From assembly GCA_021767325.1 (NCBI GenBank), contig JAASTM010000065.1, positions 1 to 8,812 on the forward strand: a DNA stretch of 8,812 nt, read 5' to 3'. The stretch's first letter is position 1. Every line of letters starts with the position of its first letter. The stretch is from Spirochaetales bacterium (GTDB lineage: Bacteria; Spirochaetota; Spirochaetia; DSM-16054; Sediminispirochaetaceae). Position numbers and translations under genes: made by a program. Positions 1-6,648 of this stretch are shown here, piece after piece. Below the pieces are notes generated by a model. That model ran no database searches, was not told where the DNA came from, and was given only the letters and a program-made list of their open reading frames with translations.

Positions 1-928
1 CGTCACTCAGGTACCCCCTCCGGTACCGAAGGAGAATGAAGTCCTGATAAGGGTGCACGCGGTCTCGCTGAACGACTGGGACTGGCAGCTGCTGCTGGGC
101 ACTCCCTTTGTGAATCGTCTCATCAACGGGCTCCGACGGCCGAAACGGAGGATCCTCGGGTCGGATGTGGCCGGCACAGTCGAGCAGGCCGGGGCTGCTG
201 TGACCCGCTTTACGCCCGGCGACCAGGTCTACGGCGACCTCAGCGACCGCTGGGGCGGCTTTGCCGAATATGTATGCGCACCGGAAACCGCCCTGACGAA
301 AAAACCTGAGGAGATGAGTTTTACCGAGGCGGCCGCGCTCCCGCAGGCGGGCATGCTGGCGGTACAGGGACTCATCGATTATGGCGGCAGCTGTCTGCAG
401 CCCGGACACCGCATTCTGATAAACGGAGCCGGCGGTGGGGTCGGCACAATTGGAGTACAGATCGCCAGACAGTACGGTATCGAAATAACCGGTGTCGACA
501 GCGCCGAAAAACTGGACATGCTGAGTGAGCTGGGATATCACCATGTGATCGATTATACCCGGGAAGATTTTACACGTTCCAACCGGCAATACGATCTGAT
601 CCTCGACACCAAAACCAACCGTCCCCTCAAGGATTACGCCCGGGTGCTCACCCCGAAGGGGATGTACGTTACGGTCGGAGGAGACGGAAAAATCGTCCGA
701 GTCCTGGTCTTGGGCCCACTTTATGGACTATTCGTAAAAAAGAAGTTTCGCCTGGTAATGCTCAAAGCCAATAAAGATCTCGAGTATCTGAACCGGCTGT
801 ATGTTGAAGGGAAACTCCGCCCGGTCATCCACGGCCCCTTCGAACTCGAGGAGATTCGCAGGGCATTCGAAATTTTCGCCGCAGGAAATCATAAGGGAAA
901 AATAGTAATAGAGGTAATAAAGCCATGA
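1..928 (+). CDS. NAD(P)-dependent MDR-family (quinone oxidoreductase-like) alcohol dehydrogenase, 5' end outside the window
   Basis: This is a medium-chain dehydrogenase/reductase that would use NAD(P)H to reduce quinones, enones or aldehydes in the cytoplasm. The frame is open from base 2. The GTG at 53 is internal, because family-typical sequence (PPPVPKENEVLIRVHAVSLNDWD) runs through it, so the true start lies upstream of the window. Counting from that GTG, the GroES-like part holds GSDVAGTVEQAG (about 36-47) and GDQVYGDL (56-63). The Rossmann nucleotide-binding loop NGAGGGVG is at 124-131, encoded at 422-445. The C-terminus NHKGKIVIEV is the usual family ending. The structural-zinc cysteine cluster is absent, which points to the zinc-independent quinone-reductase/reticulon-4-interacting-like branch. 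The substrate cannot be told. The stop overlaps an ATG (ATGA at 925-928) that opens a broken second MDR gene, so this was probably one member of a tandem pair. Confidence 0.9.
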   Translation, partial: VTQVPPPVPKENEVLIRVHAVSLNDWDWQLLLGTPFVNRLINGLRRPKRRILGSDVAGTVEQAGAAVTRFTPGDQVYGDLSDRWGGFAEYVCAPETALTKKPEEMSFTEAAALPQAGMLAVQGLIDYGGSCLQPGHRILINGAGGGVGTIGVQIARQYGIEITGVDSAEKLDMLSELGYHHVIDYTREDFTRSNRQYDLILDTKTNRPLKDYARVLTPKGMYVTVGGDGKIVRVLVLGPLYGLFVKKKFRLVMLKANKDLEYLNRLYVEGKLRPVIHGPFELEEIRRAFEIFAAGNHKGKIVIEVIKP

Positions 929-1006
929 AAGCAGCTATCTACTCAAGATTCGGACCGCCGGAAGAACGGGACTGTGCTTATTACCCTGGGGCTTGCCGAT
1001 CAATGA
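925..1006 (+). pseudogene. Remnant of a second MDR-family dehydrogenase with the body deleted
   Basis: An ATG at 925 overlaps the stop of the preceding dehydrogenase and has GAGGT nine bases upstream. It encodes MKAAIYSRFGPPE, the typical N-terminus of an MDR alcohol dehydrogenase. After about 13 codons the family match ends, and the frame runs through unrelated residues to a TAA at 1018-1020. In another frame, 962-1006 reads KNGTVLITLGLADQ then stop. This resembles an MDR C-terminus and can be compared with HKGKIVIEV at the end of the gene before it. The simplest reading is a former tandem paralog that lost roughly 900 bp, leaving both tips fused out of frame near 958-966. The N-terminal match is fairly clear. 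The C-terminal match is short and inferred. The 31-residue ORF 925-1020 could still be translated, but there is no reason to expect function. Confidence 0.55.
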
Positions 1007-1021
1007 TGCAGCTTATATAAG
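993..1021 (+). promoter_or_regulatory. Possible sigma70-type promoter for the nitroreductase gene
   Basis: TTGCCG (993-998) and TATAAG (1016-1021) are 17 bases apart and sit just before the AGGAGG of the gene at 1043. The transcript leader would be only about 15 bases. The match is partial (4/6 and 5/6), and the gene could instead be transcribed from the upstream dehydrogenase. Confidence 0.25.
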
Positions 1022-1042
1022 GGGAGTAGGAGGTTCGGCACA

Positions 1043-1846
1043 ATGATTGAAAACAGCAGGGACTGGTATCAGGCCATTTTCATCCGCCATTCCCGACGGA
1101 AGTATTCAAGTACTCCCATCGATAAAGAGAAACTCGATTCGCTTGGAGAGCTCATCGATGAGTTGAACCGGAACACAAGCGGCGCCAGAGTCGCCCTGGT
1201 TCGCTCCCACGACGGGTCCATATTCTCGGGCATCCGCGGCGGATATGGGGTAATCAAAGGGGCTCCCGCCTACCTCGGTTTCATCTCCGAACCCCAGACC
1301 CCCGGCAGTTACGAACGGCTGGGGTATATCGGCGAGGCGGCCGTGCTCGAAGCGACCGCCTTAGAGCTCGGCACCTGCTGGGTTTCGGGAACCTTCGATC
1401 CGCACGCCGCCGCCGGCCAGCTGGAGCTGGCTGCACAGGAGAGTTTAGTCGCGGTGTCGCCGCTCGGCTACCCGCAGAATTCCTATACTTTCACCGAGAA
1501 ACTCATGAGCGGTTTTGCCGGCAGCCGGAAACGCAAACCCATGGAGCAGATCTGCACAGGGGAACCCCTCGATGACTGGCCCGACTGGGCCAAAACAGCA
1601 GCCGTAGCGGCCCGGATCGCCCCCTCGGCGGTAAACCGGCAGCCCTGGATTTTCCGCTATGAAGGAGGCACACTCAGCATTGAAACCTCCGGATCAGGCA
1701 ACGGCAGGTATTCAAAACGGCTCGACTGCGGAATTGCATTGAGACACCTGCTTGTGGGAGCCCAGCAGGCACTCGGACGGGAAGTATCGGTAGAGTTCAC
1801 CCCTGCACCGCAGGTAGCGAGAATTTCAGTAACCGGGAAGCTTTAG
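1043..1846 (+). CDS. Nitroreductase-family protein of the TM1586 type (FMN-dependent)
   Basis: This is a 267-residue cytoplasmic flavoprotein resembling the TM1586 nitroreductases, in which two nitroreductase-like halves are joined in one chain. The family fold is expected to bind FMN and take electrons from NAD(P)H, but its physiological substrates are largely unknown. The first half begins with the FMN-phosphate-type motif IRHSRRKYS (14-22) and holds IGEAAVLEATALELGTCWVSG (about 96-116), the usual nitroreductase core helix and strand. The second half carries APSAVNRQPW (193-201), the nitroreductase PSAxNxQPW motif. The length is normal for the family. The ATG at 1043 is preceded by TAGGAGGT (1027-1034) at good spacing. 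It follows the MDR gene and its remnant in the same direction, so a redox/detoxification cluster is plausible. The stop overlaps the left arm of an inverted repeat in the gap that follows. Confidence 0.85.
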   Translation: MIENSRDWYQAIFIRHSRRKYSSTPIDKEKLDSLGELIDELNRNTSGARVALVRSHDGSIFSGIRGGYGVIKGAPAYLGFISEPQTPGSYERLGYIGEAAVLEATALELGTCWVSGTFDPHAAAGQLELAAQESLVAVSPLGYPQNSYTFTEKLMSGFAGSRKRKPMEQICTGEPLDDWPDWAKTAAVAARIAPSAVNRQPWIFRYEGGTLSIETSGSGNGRYSKRLDCGIALRHLLVGAQQALGREVSVEFTPAPQVARISVTGKL

Positions 1847-1961
1847 TTCCACGATCATCGCGGTGTTTGGTTCTCTCTGATAAGTAAAGCTTCCCCTGTG
1901 CTGCTCTGCCATGGCCTGCACCAGTGTTCACATATTTCATTATGTGAACACAAGCTTTACT
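1835..1961 (+). repeat. Nested inverted repeats built on AAGCTTTA
   Basis: GGGAAGCTTTA (1835-1845) and TAAAGCTTCCC (1885-1895) form a perfect 11-bp inverted repeat across the nitroreductase stop codon. The middle copy can also pair with a third: AGTAAAGCTT (1883-1892) with AAGCTTTACT (1952-1961), 10 bp, perfect. The 1952-1961 arm directly abuts the hairpin at 1924-1951. The two long-range pairings are mutually exclusive, so transcribed RNA could take either of two folds. This could be a 3'-end or terminator structure for the nitroreductase transcript. Function is unknown. Confidence 0.5.
1924..1951. promoter_or_regulatory. Perfect 11-bp palindrome upstream of nhaC: operator or RNA hairpin
   Basis: GTGTTCACATA (1924-1934) and TATGTGAACAC (1941-1951) are perfect reverse complements around TTTCAT. 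The palindrome lies 24 bases upstream of a good -35 box and so suits a regulator binding site for the antiporter gene. It is not a CRP site, because the TGTGA/TCACA halves are in the opposite order. It could equally be an RNA stem of the upstream transcript. A run of eight T (1970-1977) lies 18 bases downstream, too far for a classical terminator. Confidence 0.5.
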
Positions 1962-1975
1962 CTGTAAGATTTTTT

Positions 1976-2009
1976 TTGACACCCGCCAATAGCAGTGCAA
2001 CAATAGAAT
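1976..2009 (+). promoter_or_regulatory. nhaC: Candidate sigma70-type promoter of nhaC
   Basis: A consensus TTGACA (1976-1981) is followed after 17 bases by AACAAT (1999-2004, 4/6). A better -10-like TAGAAT lies at 2004-2009, but its spacer of 22 is too long. The leader to the ATG at 2038 would be about 25-30 bases and holds the ribosome binding site GAGGAG (2026-2031). The -35 grows out of a T8 run. Confidence 0.5.
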
Positions 2010-2037
2010 AAATCTATCTTTAAGTGAGGAGAGTTAT

Positions 2038-3630
2038 ATGTTTGGTTTTTTATCCATTATCCCTCCCATTGTGGCGATCGGCCTGGCGCTGATCACCAGA
2101 CGTGTTCTGATCTCCCTTTTTTTTAGTATCTGGGTTGGAGGCCTTATCTTCAACGGGGGCGATCCGTTTGCCGCCGTTGGTACGACCTTCACCTGGATGA
2201 AGGACGTCATGACCGACTCGTGGAATGCCCGCTTTTTGGTACTAACGTCACTGCTTGGTGTGGGAGCCGCTTTCATGTACAAAGTCGGTGGCTCGGTTGC
2301 CCTGACTCGCGCACTGGAGAAGCAGATCAACAACCGCAGGCGCTCGCAGCTGTTCACCTGGGTGCTCGGTATTATCATCTTCTTCAATGACTACGCGAAC
2401 TCAGTAATTACCGGTAATGCATCTAAAGACATCAACGCCCGCTACCGCGTGTCCCGGGAGAAGCTCTCCTATGTGATGGATGCAACCGCCGCTCCAATGG
2501 CAACTTTCGGACCGGTCTCCGACTGGATCGGGTATCAGGTATCTCTGCTGGCCGCCGCATTCGCCACCATCGGTATAGTGGGAACGCAGCCCTACTTCGC
2601 CTTTTTGCACTCAATGCCGTGGAACTTTTACTGTCTGCTGTCCCTGATTGCCGTTCCAATGATTATTTTCGGAAAGGATTTTGGTCCCATGGCCAAAGCC
2701 GAACTACGGTCTCTGAAAGAGGGCAAACTCATTCGCGAAGGAGACACTCCTCTATCCTCGGTAGAAAGTGACCTCGGAGAACCGGTCAATCCCGAACGGG
2801 CCAATGTGCTTTTCTTTATCCTCCCGCTGGTTACCCTGATCGGCGTAGGTGTGTGGGCACTCTGGTACACCGGCGGCGGACCGGAAGGCAAATCGATCAT
2901 GGATGCCCTGGCCGACACTTCGGTAGATGTGGCACTGACCTGGGCCGCTTTTGCCATGTCTTTGGTAGGCTTAGTATTGGCGATTATTCAGAAATTCAGT
3001 TTCCAACAGATTGAAGAAACCATTCTCTCCGGTATTCAGACGATGCTGCCGGCCTTGGTGATCATGGTACTGGCATGGTCCATCGGAACCGTCAGCGGCG
3101 AACTCGGCACCGCCGACTATGTCGTAGATGCCACCAGAAGCTGGATGTCAGCCGGTATGCTGCCCTTCCTGGTCTTTGCCATCGGCATGTTCATCTCTTT
3201 CTCTACCGGTACCTCCTGGGGTACCATGGCGATACTCACTCCGATCGCCGTACCTTTGGCCTATGAAATCGGCGGACTCGAACTGATTTATATCATCATC
3301 GGAGCCGTATTCGCCGGTGCTATCTTCGGCGACCACTGCAGCCCGATTTCTGATACAACCGTTATGTCATCGATCTTCGCCGGATCCGACCACATCGCTC
3401 ACGTGAAAACGCAGATACCATACGCGCTCGTGCCGGCCGGTATTTCAGCGGTACTGTATCTACTCTCATCCTTTGTGCCGAGTGTCTGGATTCTACTTGT
3501 AATCGGAATTGTTTCGATGTTCTTTATTATTAAGTTCTTGGGGAACAGATACCAGAAGAAACACTTTACGCCGGAGGAGGCTGAACTGATCAACTCCGTC
3601 GGCAAAATCACTCCACTTGAGGATTATTAA
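2038..3630 (+). CDS. nhaC: NhaC-family Na+/H+ antiporter
   Basis: This is a 530-residue inner-membrane protein with about a dozen hydrophobic segments, belonging to the NhaC part of the ion-transporter superfamily. Members exchange cytoplasmic Na+ for external H+ or, in some cases, swap organic anions such as malate/lactate. Landmark motifs are FFNDYANSVITGNASKD (115-131), DATAAPMATFGPVSDW (148-163), FSTGTSWGTMAILTPIAVP (388-406) and GAVFAGAIFGDHCSPISDTTVMSS (422-445). These carry the conserved Asp and polar residues expected along the ion path. A charged, hydrophilic loop at about 212-254 splits the two halves. The N-terminus enters the membrane at once and there is no cleavable signal. GAGGAG six bases upstream fixes the ATG. 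The gene appears monocistronic, with its own promoter and a strong terminator. It fits sodium or pH homeostasis in a saline or alkaline habitat. Exact substrates remain inferred. Confidence 0.9.
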   Translation: MFGFLSIIPPIVAIGLALITRRVLISLFFSIWVGGLIFNGGDPFAAVGTTFTWMKDVMTDSWNARFLVLTSLLGVGAAFMYKVGGSVALTRALEKQINNRRRSQLFTWVLGIIIFFNDYANSVITGNASKDINARYRVSREKLSYVMDATAAPMATFGPVSDWIGYQVSLLAAAFATIGIVGTQPYFAFLHSMPWNFYCLLSLIAVPMIIFGKDFGPMAKAELRSLKEGKLIREGDTPLSSVESDLGEPVNPERANVLFFILPLVTLIGVGVWALWYTGGGPEGKSIMDALADTSVDVALTWAAFAMSLVGLVLAIIQKFSFQQIEETILSGIQTMLPALVIMVLAWSIGTVSGELGTADYVVDATRSWMSAGMLPFLVFAIGMFISFSTGTSWGTMAILTPIAVPLAYEIGGLELIYIIIGAVFAGAIFGDHCSPISDTTVMSSIFAGSDHIAHVKTQIPYALVPAGISAVLYLLSSFVPSVWILLVIGIVSMFFIIKFLGNRYQKKHFTPEEAELINSVGKITPLEDY

Positions 3631-3643
3631 CAATTAGTTCAAC

Positions 3644-3672
3644 GGGCCTGGCGCTTCGCCGGGCCCTTTTTT
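3644..3672 (+). terminator. Rho-independent terminator after nhaC
   Basis: GGGCC (3644-3648) pairs with GGCCC (3662-3666), then T-G, then GGCG (3650-3653) with CGCC (3657-3660) around a CTT loop. The roughly 10-bp GC-rich stem is followed at once by six T (3667-3672). It lies 14 bases after the nhaC stop. Confidence 0.93.
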
Positions 3673-3677
3673 ATACT
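3672..3677 (+). promoter_or_regulatory. Possible -10 box giving a leaderless transcript
   Basis: TATACT (5/6 to consensus) begins in the T tract of the nhaC terminator. It would start transcription about 7 bases later, at or next to the ATG at 3685. No Shine-Dalgarno precedes that ATG. No convincing -35 exists, since a 17-base spacer lands in the terminator stem, so this is tentative. Confidence 0.3.
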
Positions 3678-3684
3678 TCTATTC

Positions 3685-4704
3685 ATGAAAGCTCTACGAA
3701 AACTCTACAATCCGCCCCTTTTTCAGGGCGATCTTACCCGCACCGGCTACTTCGAAGGCTGGTATTTCAAGCAGGTCTCCGCCGACCTGCAGCATGTGTA
3801 TGCCTTCATTCCAGGCATTGCCCTGGGGGAGACGGATTCAGAGCGCTACGCCTTTATTCAGGTAATCGACGGGATGAGCGGCAGAACCCACTTCATACGC
3901 TACCCGCTGAAGGAGTTCGATGCCGCCGAGAAAACACTTGAAGTACGAATCGGCGATTCGACCTTCACCGACTCCTATATCGCCCTGAACATTCACACGG
4001 AAGAGCTGCAGCTTCAGGGGAAGATCAACTTCGCGCATCTCACTCCCTACCCCAGACGGCTGCTGAACCCCGGCGTCATGGGCTGGTACAGCTTTGTTCC
4101 CCGGATGGAGTGTAAGCACGGCCTGGTCTCCATGACGCACCGTCTTGAAGGACAGCTGCAGGTAAACGGACGCCCGGTCGACTTCACCGGCGGCAAGGGC
4201 TACATCGAGAAAGATTGGGGCACCTCCTTTCCCGAATCATGGATCTGGATGCAGAGCAACAATTTCTCCGAACCGGACACCTCCTTCATGCTCTCCATCG
4301 CTAAAATTCCGTGGATGGGCAACTACTTTATGGGCTTCCTCTCCTTTCTGAAGATTGGTGCTGTGCCCCGTTTTTTTGCCACCTATAACGGTTCAAAGAT
4401 TGAGAATATTACCAACCTCAGCCGGCGCGACTCCGCGGGAAAGCCCGAACTCGAAGGAGTAGAGCTGAGTATCATCCGTGAGTCCCCCTCGGGACGTGAA
4501 GATCTGCGCATCCGCGCCGAATCCACCCGCCGGGGAGCACTCAAATCACCGGTCCGCGGTCGCATGGACAGCTATATCAAGGAGAGCGTCGACGCCGAGA
4601 TCCGCCTCGAATACCACGGTTCCGACGGACAAACCTACCGCGATACCGGCCGCCGAGGCGGCCTTGAAATTGTAGAAACAGTATTTGATCACTTTGAGGC
4701 TTGA
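3685..4704 (+). CDS. Tocopherol-cyclase-family protein of unknown function
   Basis: This 339-residue protein has the hallmarks of the tocopherol cyclase family. GYFEGWYFKQ lies at 21-30, and the long signature GYIEKDWGTSFPESWIWMQSN starts at 172. Both are rich in aromatic residues, as expected of the lipocalin-like double barrel. Plant and cyanobacterial members close the chromanol ring of vitamin E. Non-photosynthetic bacteria carry shorter homologs whose reaction is unknown, so tocopherol synthesis should not be assumed. No signal peptide is seen and no prenylquinone-pathway gene is nearby. The start at 3685 is well placed, because family proteins begin about 20 residues before FEGWYFK, no in-frame start exists upstream, and the next Met is residue 64. 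It has no Shine-Dalgarno and lies 12 bases after a terminator, so it is an isolated unit, possibly leaderless. Its stop codon overlaps the -35 of the next promoter. Confidence 0.82.
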   Translation: MKALRKLYNPPLFQGDLTRTGYFEGWYFKQVSADLQHVYAFIPGIALGETDSERYAFIQVIDGMSGRTHFIRYPLKEFDAAEKTLEVRIGDSTFTDSYIALNIHTEELQLQGKINFAHLTPYPRRLLNPGVMGWYSFVPRMECKHGLVSMTHRLEGQLQVNGRPVDFTGGKGYIEKDWGTSFPESWIWMQSNNFSEPDTSFMLSIAKIPWMGNYFMGFLSFLKIGAVPRFFATYNGSKIENITNLSRRDSAGKPELEGVELSIIRESPSGREDLRIRAESTRRGALKSPVRGRMDSYIKESVDAEIRLEYHGSDGQTYRDTGRRGGLEIVETVFDHFEA

Positions 4705-4729
4705 CCACTCCAGCTTCTCTGCTTATATT
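4701..4729 (+). promoter_or_regulatory. Sigma70-type promoter of the marR-MATE operon
   Basis: TTGACC (4701-4706) and TATATT (4724-4729) are separated by exactly 17 bases. Both match consensus at 5/6. The -35 overlaps the TGA of the tocopherol-cyclase-like gene (4702-4704). Transcription should start near 4736, a few bases before the operator. Confidence 0.75.
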
Positions 4730-4741
4730 TAGCCCACCTAA

Positions 4742-4760
4742 TAGTTAGCCCTGCTAACTA
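4742..4760. promoter_or_regulatory. Palindromic operator, probable MarR autoregulatory site
   Basis: TAGTTAGC (4742-4749) and GCTAACTA (4753-4760) form a perfect 8-bp inverted repeat around CCT. This size and AGTTAG/CTAACT core are typical of MarR-family sites. Placed just downstream of the -10, over the predicted start of transcription, a bound MarR dimer would block the promoter. Confidence 0.75.
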
Positions 4761-4781
4761 AATAAAAAGTGAGGTAGTGGA

Positions 4782-5285
4782 GTGGATCTACTAAGTTCTA
4801 CAGCAGCTCTCCTGCTGGAAACGGCCCCATCGGTAATGGGTTTTGTCGGCAGTGAACTCCGGCGAAACTCCCCGGTGGACAATCCGGTGCACTTTCGCCT
4901 GCTGCGCACCCTCAGGCGTCAGCAGCGCAGTTTGCATGTATTGGCCGAACAACAAGGGGTACGGTTGCCCACCATGTCGAAAACCGTGAGAGTACTCGAG
5001 AACCGCGGCTGGATCGAGCGGCATCGCTCAAGCGAAGACCGGCGTACTGTTTATGTGCGGCTCACCCAGCAAGGTAAATCAATCTTAGAGCAGGTTGAGA
5101 CGCAGGCCATCCACCGCACTTCCCAGCTGCTCGAATGTCTACCTGAAAAGAGCCTGGCCAGTCTCGAGAATGGACTGCAGGCACTGTATGAGGTAGTGCA
5201 GGCACAGATTGGAAACAGTGTAGAAGAAGGCGCAGCGAATACCAATTTTAAAGGCTGTGAGGAGAAACCCCATGAAAAAACCTAG
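4782..5285 (+). CDS. MarR-family transcriptional regulator
   Basis: This is a 167-residue winged-helix repressor. The helix-turn-helix spans about 50-76 (SLHVLAEQQGVRLPTMSKTV, then VLENRGW). The wing carries SSEDRRTVYVRLTQQG (83-98) with the MarR signature Asp86-Arg87-Arg88. Flanking helices should form the dimer interface. Such regulators usually repress their own operon and release DNA when a phenolic, lipophilic or oxidising ligand appears. The chosen start is GTG at 4782 with GAGGT six bases upstream (4771-4775). The next gene, a MATE exporter, begins inside this one (14-base overlap), so the two are translationally coupled. A perfect palindrome sits at the promoter. Together these suggest a ligand-inducible efflux operon. 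The last 20 residues are hydrophilic and not part of the fold. The inducer is unknown. Confidence 0.9.
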   Translation: MDLLSSTAALLLETAPSVMGFVGSELRRNSPVDNPVHFRLLRTLRRQQRSLHVLAEQQGVRLPTMSKTVRVLENRGWIERHRSSEDRRTVYVRLTQQGKSILEQVETQAIHRTSQLLECLPEKSLASLENGLQALYEVVQAQIGNSVEEGAANTNFKGCEEKPHEKT

Positions 5286-6648
5286 TATGCTGCATGACAA
5301 TATTACCGGGGCCCTCTTTCGGCTGGTGCTACCGATGATTCCCGGAACACTCAGCATCGTTCTATTCAACCTGGCCGATACCTATTTCGTCGGCCGACTC
5401 GGCGCCGATCCCCTGGCTGCTATGAGTTTCTCATTTCCGGTGGTGCTGATATCCGGAGGACTGGCGATGGGCCTGGGTATCGGCACTTCTACCTACGTCT
5501 CGCATGCACTTGGCCGAGATAAGCGCGCAGAAGCAGCCCGACTGGCCAGTCAGGCTCATCTGTTGGCCTTTGCCCTGGTTACCCTACTGGCACTCACCGG
5601 GCTGTTGACGATAGGGCCGCTGTTCACCGCAATGGGAGCAACCGAAAAAGTACTGCCGATGATCCGCAGCTATATGACGATCTGGTTCCTCGGACTGCCC
5701 TTCGTCATTCTCCCGATGGTGGGGATGAATGTGCTGCAGGCCACTGGTGACACCAAAATCCCAGGTGCCGTGCTAACCCTTTCAGTAATTCTCAACATCA
5801 TCCTCGACCCAATTCTGATTTTCGGACTCGGCCCGATACCCCATATGGGAATTGCCGGTGCGGCGCTGGCGACGGTCATTGGGCGCGCCTCCAGTTTCTT
5901 CATTGTCGGAGCAGTGCTCCTGCGGCGAGAAAAAATTCTTACACTCCGCATCGGCTCCTTCAAATATGTTCTGCGCTCGTGGGGCAAGATTCTGTACATC
6001 GGAATACCAGCCGCCGCGGCCAACATTCTACTGCCGATCTCTATCGGTGTCATAACCCGGTTTGTGTCCCAGTTCGGCACGAATGCGGTCGCCGGTTTCG
6101 GAGCGGCCAGCCGAATCGAGTCGTTCGCGCTGGTATTCACATTAGCCACCAGTATGATCGTCACCCCCTTTGTCGGCATTAACCACGGCGCCGGCAACGA
6201 ACGCCGGGTACTGCTGGTTCATCGGGTCAGTTCACTCTTTTCCATCGCCTGGGGCCTGATAGTGCTGACTGTCTTTCTGGCGGCCGCCGGACCGATCGCC
6301 AGTGTGTTCAATGACAATCCGGAGGTAGTCAAAGTGACGGCCCTGTATCTACGGATGGTGGCGCTGAGTTACGGCTTTCTTGGAATAGTCAACCTGACCG
6401 CAGCCGCCTTCAATGGCTTGAAACGACCCTTTCAGGCCGCCGGGGTAGCCGGATTACGACTATTTATCCTTTTAATTCCTCTGGCATTTATCGGGCGCGA
6501 ACTGTACGGATTAGTCGGACTGTTCGGTGGAGTCGCCCTGGGGAATGTCCTGGCAGGGACACTCGGCTTTCTCTGGTTCGTCCGCAGTCGCCGTCCTTAT
6601 CTCAATACCACTGTTCAACCCCATGAAAAGGAGGCTGAATATGCCTAA
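5272..6648 (+). CDS. MATE-family multidrug/toxin efflux transporter
   Basis: This 458-residue inner-membrane protein has about twelve hydrophobic segments in two pseudo-symmetric halves, the normal MATE size. It would export organic cations or other toxic compounds in exchange for Na+ or H+. Diagnostic stretches are PMIPGTLSIVLFNLADTYFVGRLG (21-44) in helix 1, the MATE signature NVLQATGDTKIPG (153-165), LDPILIFG (178-185) with GIAGAALAT (193-201), and in the second half PFVGINHGAGN (299-309) and AAAFNGLKRP (377-386). A GTG at 5257 would add five residues, but GAGGAG at 5259-5264 falls inside that extension and serves the ATG at 5272. The gene overlaps marR by 14 bases and the next ORF by 8, consistent with tight operon coupling. 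NhaC upstream could supply a Na+ gradient, though the coupling ion of this MATE cannot be read from sequence. Confidence 0.92.
   Translation: MKKPSMLHDNITGALFRLVLPMIPGTLSIVLFNLADTYFVGRLGADPLAAMSFSFPVVLISGGLAMGLGIGTSTYVSHALGRDKRAEAARLASQAHLLAFALVTLLALTGLLTIGPLFTAMGATEKVLPMIRSYMTIWFLGLPFVILPMVGMNVLQATGDTKIPGAVLTLSVILNIILDPILIFGLGPIPHMGIAGAALATVIGRASSFFIVGAVLLRREKILTLRIGSFKYVLRSWGKILYIGIPAAAANILLPISIGVITRFVSQFGTNAVAGFGAASRIESFALVFTLATSMIVTPFVGINHGAGNERRVLLVHRVSSLFSIAWGLIVLTVFLAAAGPIASVFNDNPEVVKVTALYLRMVALSYGFLGIVNLTAAAFNGLKRPFQAAGVAGLRLFILLIPLAFIGRELYGLVGLFGGVALGNVLAGTLGFLWFVRSRRPYLNTTVQPHEKEAEYA

Noticed and set aside
1924..1951. CRP/FNR-type binding site
   Set aside because: The palindrome reads TCACA-N10-TGTGA, the reverse order of the CRP half sites.
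1955..1977. Intrinsic terminator of the nitroreductase gene before the T8 run
   Set aside because: The only adjacent stem is 5 bp with a bulge (CTTTAC/GTAAG), and the strong hairpin is 18 bases too far upstream. Not convincing on its own.
1797..2003. 68-codon - strand frame over the end of the nitroreductase gene and the following gap
   Set aside because: There is no ribosome binding site of note, no recognisable protein, and it runs through the inverted repeats. It is most likely chance.
5257..5271. GTG start adding five residues to the MATE protein
   Set aside because: It would place the ribosome binding site GAGGAG inside the coding region. The ATG at 5272 has the proper spacing.
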